Positions 1-8,773 of a stretch of DNA of 23,865 nucleotides are shown one piece after another (position 1 is the stretch's first letter; the number at the start of each line of letters is the position of its first letter). This DNA comes from an uncultured Corynebacterium sp. (GTDB lineage Bacteria > Actinomycetota > Actinomycetes > Mycobacteriales > Mycobacteriaceae). A program made the translations under genes and the position numbers. Location: contig NZ_CAMIFY010000044.1 in assembly GCF_946222985.1 (NCBI RefSeq), positions 1 to 23,865 of the forward strand, read 5' to 3'. A model generated the notes under the pieces. The model made no database searches. It had not been told where the DNA came from and saw only the letters and a program-made list of their open reading frames with translations.

Positions 1-228
1 GCTCTCGAGGTCCCCGCCTCCGGCCTCGACCTGAGCGGCAAGCGCGTCGTCCTGGTCGACGACGTGCTGGCCACCGGCGGCACCATGGCCGCCGCCCGGG
101 CCCTGCTGGAGAAGTGCGGCGCCGAAGTCACCGGCCTGTGCGCCGTGCTGGAGGTCCCGGATCTCGGCGGCCGCGAGCGGCTGTCGGATCTGCCCCTGTA
201 CGTCGTCGCTGGGGCGGAGAATGGCTGA
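1..228 (+). CDS. apt: Adenine phosphoribosyltransferase, C-terminal part (5' end outside window)
   Basis: The last 75 codons of a type I phosphoribosyltransferase, open at the left edge. The visible PRPP-binding loop reads VVLVDDVLATGGTM, two acidic residues followed by the TGGT pyrophosphate loop. Downstream is a typical APT tail (GAEVTGLCAVLEV...LSDLPLYVV). The family makes AMP from adenine and PRPP in the cytosol (purine salvage). The stop overlaps the relA start by 8 bp (ATGGCTGA), so the two are almost certainly co-transcribed and translationally coupled; apt-relA is the standard order in Mycobacteriales. Identity as APT rather than another phosphoribosyltransferase rests on this motif plus the neighbour, because the base-recognition N-terminus is missing. 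Confidence 0.9.
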   Translation, partial: ALEVPASGLDLSGKRVVLVDDVLATGGTMAAARALLEKCGAEVTGLCAVLEVPDLGGRERLSDLPLYVVAGAENG

Positions 229-2482
229 TCGTTCGCCGCGTCGTTACGGGGCCCGCCTGGCCCGGAGCCTGACCGGCTCACGCACGAGGGTCAATCCCGT
301 GCTGGACCCGCTGGTGGCCATCCACCGCGAAGTCCATCCCCGCGCCGACCTCGGTCAGCTGCAGCGGGCCTACGACGTCGCCCAACGCCTCCACGAGGGG
401 GTCAAGCGCAAGTCCGGCGAACCGTACATCACCCACCCCCTGGCGGTGGCCACCATCGCCGCGGAGATCGGCATGGACACCACCACGTTGGTCGCCGCTC
501 TGTTGCATGACACGGTCGAGGACACCGACTATTCCCTCGACGATCTCACCGCCGAGTTCGGCCCCGAGGTCGCCCGCCTCGTCGACGGCGTGACCAAGCT
601 CGACAAGGTCGCGCTGGGCTCCGCCGCCGAGGGCGAGACCGTGCGCAAGATGGTCGTGGCCATGAGCCAGGATCCGCGCGTGCTGGTGATCAAGGTCTGC
701 GACCGCCTGCACAACATGCGCACCATGCGCTTCCTGCCGCCGGAGAAGCAGGCGAAGAAGGCCCGCGAAACACTCGAGGTCATCGCCCCGCTGGCGCATC
801 GCCTGGGCATGGCGAGCGTCAAGTGGGAGCTGGAGGACTTGTCCTTCGCCATCCTGTACCCGAAGAAGTACGACGAAATCGTGCGCCTGGTCGCCGACCG
901 AGCCCCGCAGCGCGACCGCTACCTCGCGCAGGTCTCCGAGGAGATCACCGCCGATCTTCGTTCGGCCCACATCCAGGCCACCGTGATGGGCCGGCCGAAG
1001 CACTATTGGTCGATCTATCAGAAGATGATCGTCCGCGGCCACGAGTTCGACGAGATCTTCGACCTGGTGGGCATCCGCGTCCTGGTGGACACGATGAAGG
1101 ACTGCTACGCCGCGATGGGCGCGGTGCACTCGCTGTATCAGCCCATGCCGGGCCGCTTCAAGGACTACATCTCGGCCCCGCGATTCGGCGTGTACCAGTC
1201 GCTGCACACCACGGTGATCGGCCCGGGCGGCAGCGCCCTTGAAGTCCAGATCCGCACCCACGAGATGCACTACAACGCGGAGTTCGGCATCGCCGCCCAC
1301 TGGCGGTACAAGGAGACGAAGGGCTCGCACAAGGGCGATTCGGCCGAGGTCGATCAGATGGCGTGGATGCGCCAGCTGCTCGACTGGCAGCGCGAGGCGG
1401 CCGACCCGAACGAGTTCCTCGACAGCCTGCGCTACGACCTGGCCTCCAACGAGATCTTCGTGTTCACGCCCAAGGGCGACGTCATGACGCTGCCGACGGA
1501 TTCGACCCCGGTCGACTTCGCCTACGCCGTCCACACCGAGATCGGCCACCGCTGCATCGGCGCCAAGGTCAACGGCAAGCTCGTGGCCCTGGAATCCGCC
1601 CTCAAGACCGGCGACCGGGTCGAGGTGTTCACCTCCAAGGACCAGCACTCGGGCCCGTCGAAGGACTGGGCGACGTTCGTGAAGTCGCCGCGGGCCAAGG
1701 CGAAGATCCGCCAGTGGTTCGCCAAGGAGCGCCGCGAGGAGGCCCTCGACGCCGGCCGGGACGCCCTGGCCGCGGAGGTCCAGCGCGGCGGCCTGCCGAT
1801 GCACCGCCTGTTCACCCCGCGGACGATGAAGCAGATCGCCTCGGAGCTGCATTACGCCGACGTCGATGCGCTGTACACGGCCATCGGCGAGGGCGCGGTC
1901 AGCGCCAAGCACGTCACCAACCGCCTGATGGCGCAGTTCTCCAGCAAGGACGACGCCGAGGATCAGTTGGCGGCGCGCACTCCGCTGTCGAAGATGCAGG
2001 CGCCGGAGAAGCGCCGTCGCGCCGACGGCGTAGGCGTGCTGGTGGCGGGATCGGCCGACATGATGGCCAAGCTCGCCAAGTGCTGCACCCCGGTGCCGGG
2101 CGACGAGATCTTCGGCTTCGTCACCCGCGGTGGCGGCGTCAGCGTCCACCGCACCGACTGCACGAACGCCGCGAAGCTGCGCGACGAACCCGAGCGTCTC
2201 ATCGCCGTCGAGTGGGCCACCGACTCGTCGGGAGCGGTCTTCACCGTCACGGTGCAGATCGAGGCGCTCGATCGCCACGGCCTGCTCTCGGAGATCACGC
2301 GCATGATCAGCGAGCAGAAGGTCTCGATAATCGCCACCTCCTCGCACACCGCGGAGGATCGCGTGGCGGTCATGCGCTTCACGTTCGAGGTGTCCGACAT
2401 CAAGCAGCTCGGCTACATCATCAGCGTCCTGCGCGGCATCGAGGGCGTCTACGACGTCTTCCGCGTCACCAGCGGCGGATAG
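221..2482 (+). CDS. relA: Bifunctional (p)ppGpp synthetase/hydrolase (Rel)
   Basis: 753 aa, normal full length for actinobacterial Rel. Domains in order: HD hydrolase about 45-200 (H72, HD pair 96-97 in LLHDTVEDT, DRLHNMRT 161-168); synthetase about 255-370 (RFKDYISAPRFGVYQSLHT from 312, EVQIRTHEMHYNAEFG from 341); TGS about 410-470; a cysteine-containing regulatory segment with KCCTPVPGD near 620 and HRTDC near 643; C-terminal ACT about 675-750. The RxKD motif (312-315) is the one linked to bifunctional enzymes, as opposed to ExDD in synthetase-only RelA. The intact HD residues agree that it both makes and degrades the alarmone. The ATG start has a GGGG Shine-Dalgarno about 6 nt upstream inside the apt end. 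Expression probably comes from upstream of apt; no promoter is visible within the apt fragment. Confidence 0.97.
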   Translation: MADRSPRRYGARLARSLTGSRTRVNPVLDPLVAIHREVHPRADLGQLQRAYDVAQRLHEGVKRKSGEPYITHPLAVATIAAEIGMDTTTLVAALLHDTVEDTDYSLDDLTAEFGPEVARLVDGVTKLDKVALGSAAEGETVRKMVVAMSQDPRVLVIKVCDRLHNMRTMRFLPPEKQAKKARETLEVIAPLAHRLGMASVKWELEDLSFAILYPKKYDEIVRLVADRAPQRDRYLAQVSEEITADLRSAHIQATVMGRPKHYWSIYQKMIVRGHEFDEIFDLVGIRVLVDTMKDCYAAMGAVHSLYQPMPGRFKDYISAPRFGVYQSLHTTVIGPGGSALEVQIRTHEMHYNAEFGIAAHWRYKETKGSHKGDSAEVDQMAWMRQLLDWQREAADPNEFLDSLRYDLASNEIFVFTPKGDVMTLPTDSTPVDFAYAVHTEIGHRCIGAKVNGKLVALESALKTGDRVEVFTSKDQHSGPSKDWATFVKSPRAKAKIRQWFAKERREEALDAGRDALAAEVQRGGLPMHRLFTPRTMKQIASELHYADVDALYTAIGEGAVSAKHVTNRLMAQFSSKDDAEDQLAARTPLSKMQAPEKRRRADGVGVLVAGSADMMAKLAKCCTPVPGDEIFGFVTRGGGVSVHRTDCTNAAKLRDEPERLIAVEWATDSSGAVFTVTVQIEALDRHGLLSEITRMISEQKVSIIATSSHTAEDRVAVMRFTFEVSDIKQLGYIISVLRGIEGVYDVFRVTSGG

Positions 2483-2489
2483 TCGCCCA

Positions 2490-2540
2490 CGCGACGACGA
2501 CCGGCCCGGAACACAATGTTCCGGGCCGGTCGTCGTCGTG
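2490..2540. terminator. Long bidirectional hairpin between convergent relA and cyclophilin gene
   Basis: A nearly perfect inverted repeat: 24 nt at 2490-2513 pairs with 2517-2540 around a 3-nt loop, with one G-U pair. It lies 7 bp after the relA stop and 40 bp after the stop of the minus-strand cyclophilin gene, so it can end transcripts from both sides. There is no clear T tract on either strand. A second, weaker hairpin at about 2545-2563 (GGGGTTTC / GAAAGCCCC with one bulge) lies closer to the cyclophilin stop and may add to termination of that gene. Confidence 0.75.
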
Positions 2541-2580
2541 AAGCGGGGTTTCTGGAAAGCCCCACCTGGGAAAGCCCCCC

Positions 2581-3423
2581 CTAGGAAACCGTGGCCGACT
2601 CGATGCGGACCTCTTCGTTCGGCGCACCGTCGAGCTGGCCGCCCTCGATGCCCTTGTCGGCGATCGAATTGACCACCTCGACGCCCTCCGGCGTCATGGT
2701 GCCCAGCACGGAGTAGGCCGGCGACAGCTTGCCGTCGCCGTAGTTGAGGAAGAACTGCGAGCCGTTGGTGTCCGGGCCGGCGTTGGCCATCGCGATGGAA
2801 CCCTCGGGGTAGATCACCGACGCCGACTCGTCCATCGAATCGGTCGGGTACTCGTCGCCGAAGGTGAAGCCCGGGCCGCCGCCGCCGGTGCCCGACGGGT
2901 CGCCGCACTGCAGGACGTTGAGTTCGCCGGTGGTCATGCGGTGGCACACGGTGTCGTCGTAGTAGCCCTCGTCGGCCAGGTGCGTGATGGCGTTGACGGC
3001 GCAGGGGGACAGGGAACGGTCGAGCTGCATCGGCACGTCGCCGTGGTTGGTGGCCAACGTGACGGTGACGGTGCCGGTGGTCGGGATGTTCTCCGACTCC
3101 GGCGCGGAGACCTCCTTGGCGGGGGCGGCTCCGGCCTCGGCCGGGTACTCGCAGGTGACGGTCTCCGGCAGCGGCTCGTCGCGCGCCATCGCCAGCGGCG
3201 TCAACTCGGCCGGTTCGGACGTCGGGGTCTCGTCGGCCATGACGTCCTCCTCGTCGTCGCCCATCGTGGTCAGGAACCAGATGCCGCCGACGAGGGCGAC
3301 GAGGATGAGCAGGGTGGCGAGAACCACCCCGAGCGGCTTGGCCTTCTCCGCGCGATCGCGGCGTCCGAGCTCGCGCTCGAGATTCTTCATCGCCTCACGG
3401 CGTCGCTGTTCGTTGCCCTGCAC
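2581..3423 (-). CDS. ppiB: Membrane-anchored cyclophilin-type peptidyl-prolyl cis-trans isomerase
   Basis: 280 aa from the chosen GTG. Residues 1-30 are charged and cytoplasmic (NEQRRREAMKNLEREL), 31-51 form one membrane helix, 52-115 are an acidic Pro/Thr-rich linker, and 116-278 a cyclophilin domain. Cyclophilin signatures: HRM at 161-163 (usual FHRV), QCGDPSGTGGGGPGFTF at 172, EGSIAMANAGPDTNGSQFF at 207-225. The topology puts the catalytic domain outside the membrane, where it would catalyse prolyl isomerisation of exported proteins. The GTG at 3423 is preferred because AGAGGT sits 4 nt upstream and the protein then begins like its homologues; the frame stays open further upstream (ATG at 3513), but that Arg-rich extension has no visible Shine-Dalgarno. 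The symbol follows the mycobacterial gene in the same position beside relA. Confidence 0.93.
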   Translation of the reverse strand: MQGNEQRRREAMKNLERELGRRDRAEKAKPLGVVLATLLILVALVGGIWFLTTMGDDEEDVMADETPTSEPAELTPLAMARDEPLPETVTCEYPAEAGAAPAKEVSAPESENIPTTGTVTVTLATNHGDVPMQLDRSLSPCAVNAITHLADEGYYDDTVCHRMTTGELNVLQCGDPSGTGGGGPGFTFGDEYPTDSMDESASVIYPEGSIAMANAGPDTNGSQFFLNYGDGKLSPAYSVLGTMTPEGVEVVNSIADKGIEGGQLDGAPNEEVRIESATVS

Positions 3424-3511
3424 GGGTACCTCTTTCGTTTTTCGATCGTTGCCGTTCGAGCGTCGGCCATTCGACTGCCGCCGACGTCCCACACGGATCG
3501 TCTGCCGTGAC

Positions 3512-3517
3512 ATTATG
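3512..3517 (-). promoter_or_regulatory. Possible -10 element for the cyclophilin gene
   Basis: On the minus strand this reads CATAAT, one mismatch from TATAAT, about 90 bp before the chosen GTG. No good -35 is seen at the right distance, which is common in corynebacteria. Confidence 0.35.
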
Positions 3518-3574
3518 CCCTCTCGGCGGTTCCGCGTGGCGCAAGGGCGGCGGCGGGGCGGCGCGGGGGAGAAG

Positions 3575-3580
3575 TAGTAT
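3575..3580 (+). promoter_or_regulatory. Possible -10 element for the MBL hydrolase-hisS unit
   Basis: TAGTAT fits the corynebacterial TAnnnT -10. The start point would fall near 3587, giving a leader of about 33 nt that contains the GGAG Shine-Dalgarno at 3610-3613 before the ATG. No convincing -35 is present. Confidence 0.4.
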
Positions 3581-3619
3581 GTTCGACGAAACGCTCGCCC
3601 TCCTCCCGATTGGAGCCAC

Positions 3620-4306
3620 ATGGAGATCATCGGCTTTCCCGCCGGTCCGCTCGAGACCAACTGCTACGTCGCCACCGGCCATTCGCTGGAGCCCGGCGAA
3701 GCGGCGGACGGGCCGACGCCGGTGGTCGTCATCGACCCCGGCATGGGGGCGCTGGAGCGGTTGCGGAAGGAATGCGCCGAGCGCAACCTCGAACCGGAGG
3801 CCGTGCTGCTGACCCACGGGCACATCGACCACACCCGCGACGTCGGCGACGTCGCCCGGGAATGGGACGTCCCGGTGCTGATCAGCCCGCACGACCGCTT
3901 CATGCTGGACAACCCGCTGATCGGGGCGGGGCTCAGCCTGGGCCAGATGTTCAACGTCTCGGCGATGGTGCCGCCGAGCGACATCGGCGACCTCGACGAC
4001 GGCGAGGAGGTCAAGTTCGCCGGCCTCGCCTTCGAGGTCATCCACGCCCCGGGCCACTCGCCGGGCTGCGTGATGCTGCGGGCCACCGACGGCGCCGACG
4101 AGGTCGTCTTCTCCGGCGACGTCATCTTCGCCGGATCCATCGGCCGCACCGATCTGCCCGGCGCCGACCCGACGGCGATGATGGAGTCGCTGAAGAACCG
4201 CGTCCTGCCGCTCGACGATGCGCTGGCGATCCTCCCGGGCCACGGCCCGACGTCGACCATTGGCCAGGAGAAGGCCGCCAATCCGTTCCTCGCGCAGGTG
4301 AAGTAA
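3620..4306 (+). CDS. Metallo-beta-lactamase-fold hydrolase (glyoxalase II-like)
   Basis: 228 aa. All zinc ligands of the hydrolase fold are visible: THGHIDH at 65-71, H146 in APGHSPG, D167 in SGDVIF, and H208 in PGHGP. The SGDVIFAGSIGRTDLPG stretch is typical of the YcbL/glyoxalase II-like cytosolic subgroup, which hydrolyses thioesters such as S-lactoylglutathione. Actinobacteria lack glutathione, so the physiological substrate is unknown (perhaps a mycothiol or other thiol ester; inference). It is 10 bp upstream of hisS in the same orientation, and this pairing is conserved in Mycobacteriales. The ATG is supported by GGAG 7 nt upstream. Confidence 0.9.
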   Translation: MEIIGFPAGPLETNCYVATGHSLEPGEAADGPTPVVVIDPGMGALERLRKECAERNLEPEAVLLTHGHIDHTRDVGDVAREWDVPVLISPHDRFMLDNPLIGAGLSLGQMFNVSAMVPPSDIGDLDDGEEVKFAGLAFEVIHAPGHSPGCVMLRATDGADEVVFSGDVIFAGSIGRTDLPGADPTAMMESLKNRVLPLDDALAILPGHGPTSTIGQEKAANPFLAQVK

Positions 4307-4316
4307 AGTTGCGCGG

Positions 4317-5633
4317 GTGACCGAGCAGCAGAATCAGGACCAGAAGAAGCAGTCGGCGGACAAGAAGCAGAAGCCCCGCCCGTTCGCCGCGCCCAAGGGC
4401 GTGCCGGATTACGTGCCGCCGAACTCGCGCGCCTTCGAGGCGGTTCGCGATTACCTGCAGCATCGGGCCCGCCTCGCGGGCTACGAGCACATCGAGCTGC
4501 CGATCTTCGAGGACACCGGATTGTTCGCCCGTGGCGTCGGCGAATCCACCGACGTGGTGTCGAAGGAGATGTACACCTTCGCCGACCGCGGCGACCGTTC
4601 CGTGACGCTGCGCCCCGAGGGCACCGCCGGCGTTATGCGCGCCGTCATCGAGCACAACCTCGATCGCGGCCAGCTGCCGGTGAAGCTGTCCTACGCTGGC
4701 CCGTTCTTCCGATACGAGCGTCCGCAGGCCGGCCGCTACCGCCAGCTGCAGCAGGTCGGCGTCGAGGCCATCGGCGTCGATGATCCGGCGCTGGACGCCG
4801 AGGTCGTGGCCCTGGCCGACGCCGCCTTCCGGGGCATCGGCCTGACCGGCCACCGCCTGGAGCTGACGTCGCTGGGCGACGAGACCTGCCGCCCGCAGTA
4901 CCGTCGCAAGCTGCAGGAATTCCTCTTCGGCCTGCCGCTCGACGACGAGACCCGCCGCCGCGCCGAGCTCAACCCGCTGCGCGTCCTCGACGACAAGCGC
5001 CCCGAGGTCAAGGAGATGACCGCCGACGCACCGCTGATGCTCGACCACCTCTCGGCCGAGTGCCGCGAGCACTTCGAGACCGTCACGGGGCTTCTCGACG
5101 ACATGGAGGTCGACTACGTCATCAACCCGCGCATGGTCCGCGGCCTGGATTACTACACCAAGACGTGTTTCGAGTTCGTCCACGACGGTCTGGGCGCGCA
5201 GTCGGGCATCGGCGGCGGTGGCCGCTACGACGGCCTCATGGAGCAGCTCGGTGGCCAGGAGCTGTCGGGCATCGGCTTCGGCCTCGGCGTCGACCGCGCG
5301 CTGCTGGCGTTGGAGACCGAGGGCAAGACCTTCGGCGACGACCGCCGCGTCGACGTCTACGGCGTGGCACTGGGAGCGGAGGCCTCCCGCGCGATGGCGG
5401 TGCTCGTCGGAAAGCTCCGCGACGCCGGCGTCAGCGCCGACATGTCCTACGGCGGCCGCGGCCTCAAGGGCGCCATGAAGGGCGCCGACCGCGCCGGCGC
5501 CCGCTTCGCCCTGGTCCTCGGTGAGTCCGAGCTCGCCGCCGGCGAGATCCAGCTCAAGGACCTGGCCTCCCACGAGCAGCAGGCCATCTCGCTCGACGAC
5601 GCCGTCGCGCAGCTCAAGGCGCGCGTGGGCTAG
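4317..5633 (+). CDS. hisS: Histidyl-tRNA synthetase
   Basis: 438 aa class II synthetase that charges tRNA-His. Motif 2 region FRYERPQAGRYRQLQQVG (131-148); histidine-specific RGLDYYTKT (275-283) and GGGGRYDGL (299-307); motif 3 GIGFGLGVDRALLAL (318-332); anticodon-binding domain about 345-438 (VDVYGVALG..., GLKGAMKGADRAGARFALVLG). The GTG at 4317 is chosen from the 10-bp gap to the preceding gene; the Shine-Dalgarno is weak, suggesting translational coupling. The first 24 residues are a Gln/Lys-rich tail that looks disordered, and the conserved part starts at APKGVPDY. A later start cannot be excluded. Confidence 0.96.
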   Translation: MTEQQNQDQKKQSADKKQKPRPFAAPKGVPDYVPPNSRAFEAVRDYLQHRARLAGYEHIELPIFEDTGLFARGVGESTDVVSKEMYTFADRGDRSVTLRPEGTAGVMRAVIEHNLDRGQLPVKLSYAGPFFRYERPQAGRYRQLQQVGVEAIGVDDPALDAEVVALADAAFRGIGLTGHRLELTSLGDETCRPQYRRKLQEFLFGLPLDDETRRRAELNPLRVLDDKRPEVKEMTADAPLMLDHLSAECREHFETVTGLLDDMEVDYVINPRMVRGLDYYTKTCFEFVHDGLGAQSGIGGGGRYDGLMEQLGGQELSGIGFGLGVDRALLALETEGKTFGDDRRVDVYGVALGAEASRAMAVLVGKLRDAGVSADMSYGGRGLKGAMKGADRAGARFALVLGESELAAGEIQLKDLASHEQQAISLDDAVAQLKARVG

Positions 5634-5672
5634 AGGGTTTCCGGGGTCTCCGGGTTCGCCGGGACGGAGCCG

Positions 5673-7115
<1,443 letters not shown>

Positions 7116-7122
7116 GCGCCCC

Positions 7123-7128
7123 ACAGTA
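7123..7128 (-). promoter_or_regulatory. Possible -10 element giving a leaderless sdaA mRNA
   Basis: On the minus strand TACTGT (TAnnnT) is followed by 7 nt (GGGGCGC) and then the ATG. A start point 7 nt after the -10 would fall on the A of ATG. The GGGG in this gap could instead act as a weak Shine-Dalgarno for a transcript starting further upstream. Confidence 0.35.
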
Positions 7129-7131
7129 CAA

Positions 7132-7149
7132 ACCGCCCGTTTCGGCGGT
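7132..7149 (-). terminator. Short hairpin terminator after the VOC gene
   Basis: On the minus strand ACCGCC, a 6-nt loop and GGCGGT are followed by TTGTACTGT. It lies 25 nt after the stop of the VOC gene, so it probably ends the monooxygenase-reductase-VOC transcript just before the sdaA promoter. The stem is only 6 bp and the T tract is short. Confidence 0.45.
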
Positions 7150-7173
7150 GTTGCGTCGAAGGGCGCGGCCGGG

Positions 7174-8052
7174 TCAGAACCCGTCGACGTCGATCTTCTT
7201 CATCCCCATCAGCGCGGCGTACGCACCGGGCTTCGCCATGAGCTCCGCCATCGTCTCCGGCACCACCTGCCAGGACAGGCCGTGGCGGTCGCGGCACCAT
7301 CCGCACTGCTCGGCCGCGGGGTCGGTGGACAGCGCATCCCAGACGCGGTCGAGCTCGGCGCCCGGCGCGCACTCGACCATGAGGGAGATGCCCTCGTTGA
7401 ACGTGGTGTCCTGCGGCACCGCCGAATCCATGGCGGCGAACCACTCGCCGGCTAGCCGGAAGTCGGTGAACATGACGGCACCGTGGTCGTATTCGGCCAG
7501 CGCCCCGCGCGCGGAGTCGTCGATGACGTCGATCCAGTGGTCCGTCGCCTCACGCGCCTTGTCCTGGTTGGGCCCGCCGAACATGAACGACGGCCTCACG
7601 AACGGGCGATCCTCGGCCGACGGATCCGTGAGCATGAGCTGCCACGTCACGCCGTAGCGGTCGTGGACCCACGCGTAGCGGGCGCTGTGCGGGTACTCGC
7701 CGAGCTCCATCATCGCGCCGCCGCCGTCGACGAGCGCGTCGTGGACCGAATCGAGGTAGGCGATGGCTTCGTCGGTCCCGCCGTCGTACTGCGACGGGTC
7801 GAAGTTCAGGAGGAAGCTGATGGAATGGTTGGGCCGGAACTCCGGGCCGGCGTTGATGAGCGAAAGCCGCCGACCGTGGATCTCGATGTCCACGGTCAGC
7901 GGCTTTCCGGCCATGTCCGCCTGGAAGTCGGGCAGGTCGTCGGTCGGGTAGTGGGTCTCGTCGACGACACGGGCGTCGCGGAAGACGCGGCAGTAGAACT
8001 CCGCGGCCTCGGTGGCCGTGCCGTCGCACCAGATGTTCGGGATGATCCGCAT
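7174..8052 (-). CDS. VOC / PhnB-like protein with two glyoxalase-fold repeats
   Basis: 292 aa with two PhnB-like (3-dmu-9_3-mt family) modules. The first, about 1-140, starts MRIIPNIWCDGTATEAAEFY and ends with HDRYGVTWQLML. The second, about 150-272, contains PSFMFGGPNQDKA, NEGISLMVEC and RDRHGLSWQVVP. Each has the beta-alpha-beta-beta-beta pattern of the vicinal oxygen chelate fold. Family members have varied or unknown activities, and no substrate can be assigned. It follows the FMN reductase gene by 36 bp on the same strand, so it could be the third gene of the monooxygenase unit; this is inference from spacing. Confidence 0.88.
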   Translation of the reverse strand: MRIIPNIWCDGTATEAAEFYCRVFRDARVVDETHYPTDDLPDFQADMAGKPLTVDIEIHGRRLSLINAGPEFRPNHSISFLLNFDPSQYDGGTDEAIAYLDSVHDALVDGGGAMMELGEYPHSARYAWVHDRYGVTWQLMLTDPSAEDRPFVRPSFMFGGPNQDKAREATDHWIDVIDDSARGALAEYDHGAVMFTDFRLAGEWFAAMDSAVPQDTTFNEGISLMVECAPGAELDRVWDALSTDPAAEQCGWCRDRHGLSWQVVPETMAELMAKPGAYAALMGMKKIDVDGF

Positions 8053-8088
8053 GACCCCGAGGGTAGGCGAATCAGACCAGCCGGCGGA

Positions 8089-8769
8089 TCAGCCCAAGTG
8101 CCCCTTGAGCAGATCACCGAACGACGGCCCCGACGGCTCCTCGATGCCCGATCCCGACCGGCGCGTCGTGCCGGAGGCCAACCCGCCGACGCCCTGCGCC
8201 AGCACCAGATCGGCCAACTCGCCGGCGGCGCGCGCCACGCGGGAGGTCAGGGGAGCGGCGCCCTCGCCGGCGTCGCCGTCGGCGCCGCCGGTGAACGTCG
8301 CGGCACCGAAGTCGTCGGTGGCGGCGAAGATCCCCGTCGGGGCGACCATGGCGCCCATGTAGGAGAACAGCGGCCGCATCGCGTGGTCGACGGCCAGCGA
8401 ATGCCGCGCCGTGCCGGCGGTCGCGCCGAGGACGGTGGGCACCGAGCGCAGGGCGTCGTCGTCGAGCGAATCGACGAACATCTTGAACAACCCCGAGTAC
8501 GAGGCCTTGAACACCGGCGAGACCGCGATGACCGCGTCCGCCGAGGCGACCGTGCGGCGCGCTTCGTCGAGACGCTCCGAGGACAGGCCGCCGACCGTGA
8601 ACGCGTCGGCGAGGTCGCGGGCGAGATCGCGGACCTCGATGACCTTCACCTCGGCGGACTCGCCGCGGGCGGTGATCGCCGCGACGGTGGCGTCGGAAAG
8701 CATGTCGGCGAGTTGCCGCGTCGACGAAGGCGTCGACAGGCCCGCCGAGATGACTGCGATGGTGCGCAT
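8089..8769 (-). CDS. FMN reductase, CE1759-type partner of a luciferase-like monooxygenase
   Basis: 226 aa with a flavodoxin-like NAD(P)H:FMN reductase fold: strand 1 and phosphate loop MRTIAVISAGLSTPSSTRQL (1-20), SPVFKASYSGLFKMFVD (84-100), TVLGATAGTARHS (112-124). It matches the family known as LLM-partnered FMN reductase, CE1759 family, which supplies reduced FMN to a neighbouring monooxygenase. The monooxygenase gene ends 4 bp upstream, and AGGAG for this gene lies across the end of that reading frame, so translation is probably coupled. Residues 155-175 and 195-212 are Gly/Ala- and Ser-rich and probably flexible. Confidence 0.9.
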   Translation of the reverse strand: MRTIAVISAGLSTPSSTRQLADMLSDATVAAITARGESAEVKVIEVRDLARDLADAFTVGGLSSERLDEARRTVASADAVIAVSPVFKASYSGLFKMFVDSLDDDALRSVPTVLGATAGTARHSLAVDHAMRPLFSYMGAMVAPTGIFAATDDFGAATFTGGADGDAGEGAAPLTSRVARAAGELADLVLAQGVGGLASGTTRRSGSGIEEPSGPSFGDLLKGHLG

Positions 8770-8773
8770 CGGG

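Noticed and set aside
278..2947. 889-aa open frame on the minus strand opposite relA, and similar very long frames at 13300-17076 (-), 16262-18904 (-), 18886-22188 (-) and 19251-22211 (+)
   Set aside because: They mirror clear genes in high-GC DNA, are rich in Arg, Gly, Ala and His, and contain no recognisable domain; third-position GC bias explains them.
3424..3513. N-terminal extension of the cyclophilin from an ATG at 3513
   Set aside because: The extension is Arg-rich and low in complexity, has no Shine-Dalgarno and overlaps the probable -10; the GTG at 3423 has a good site.
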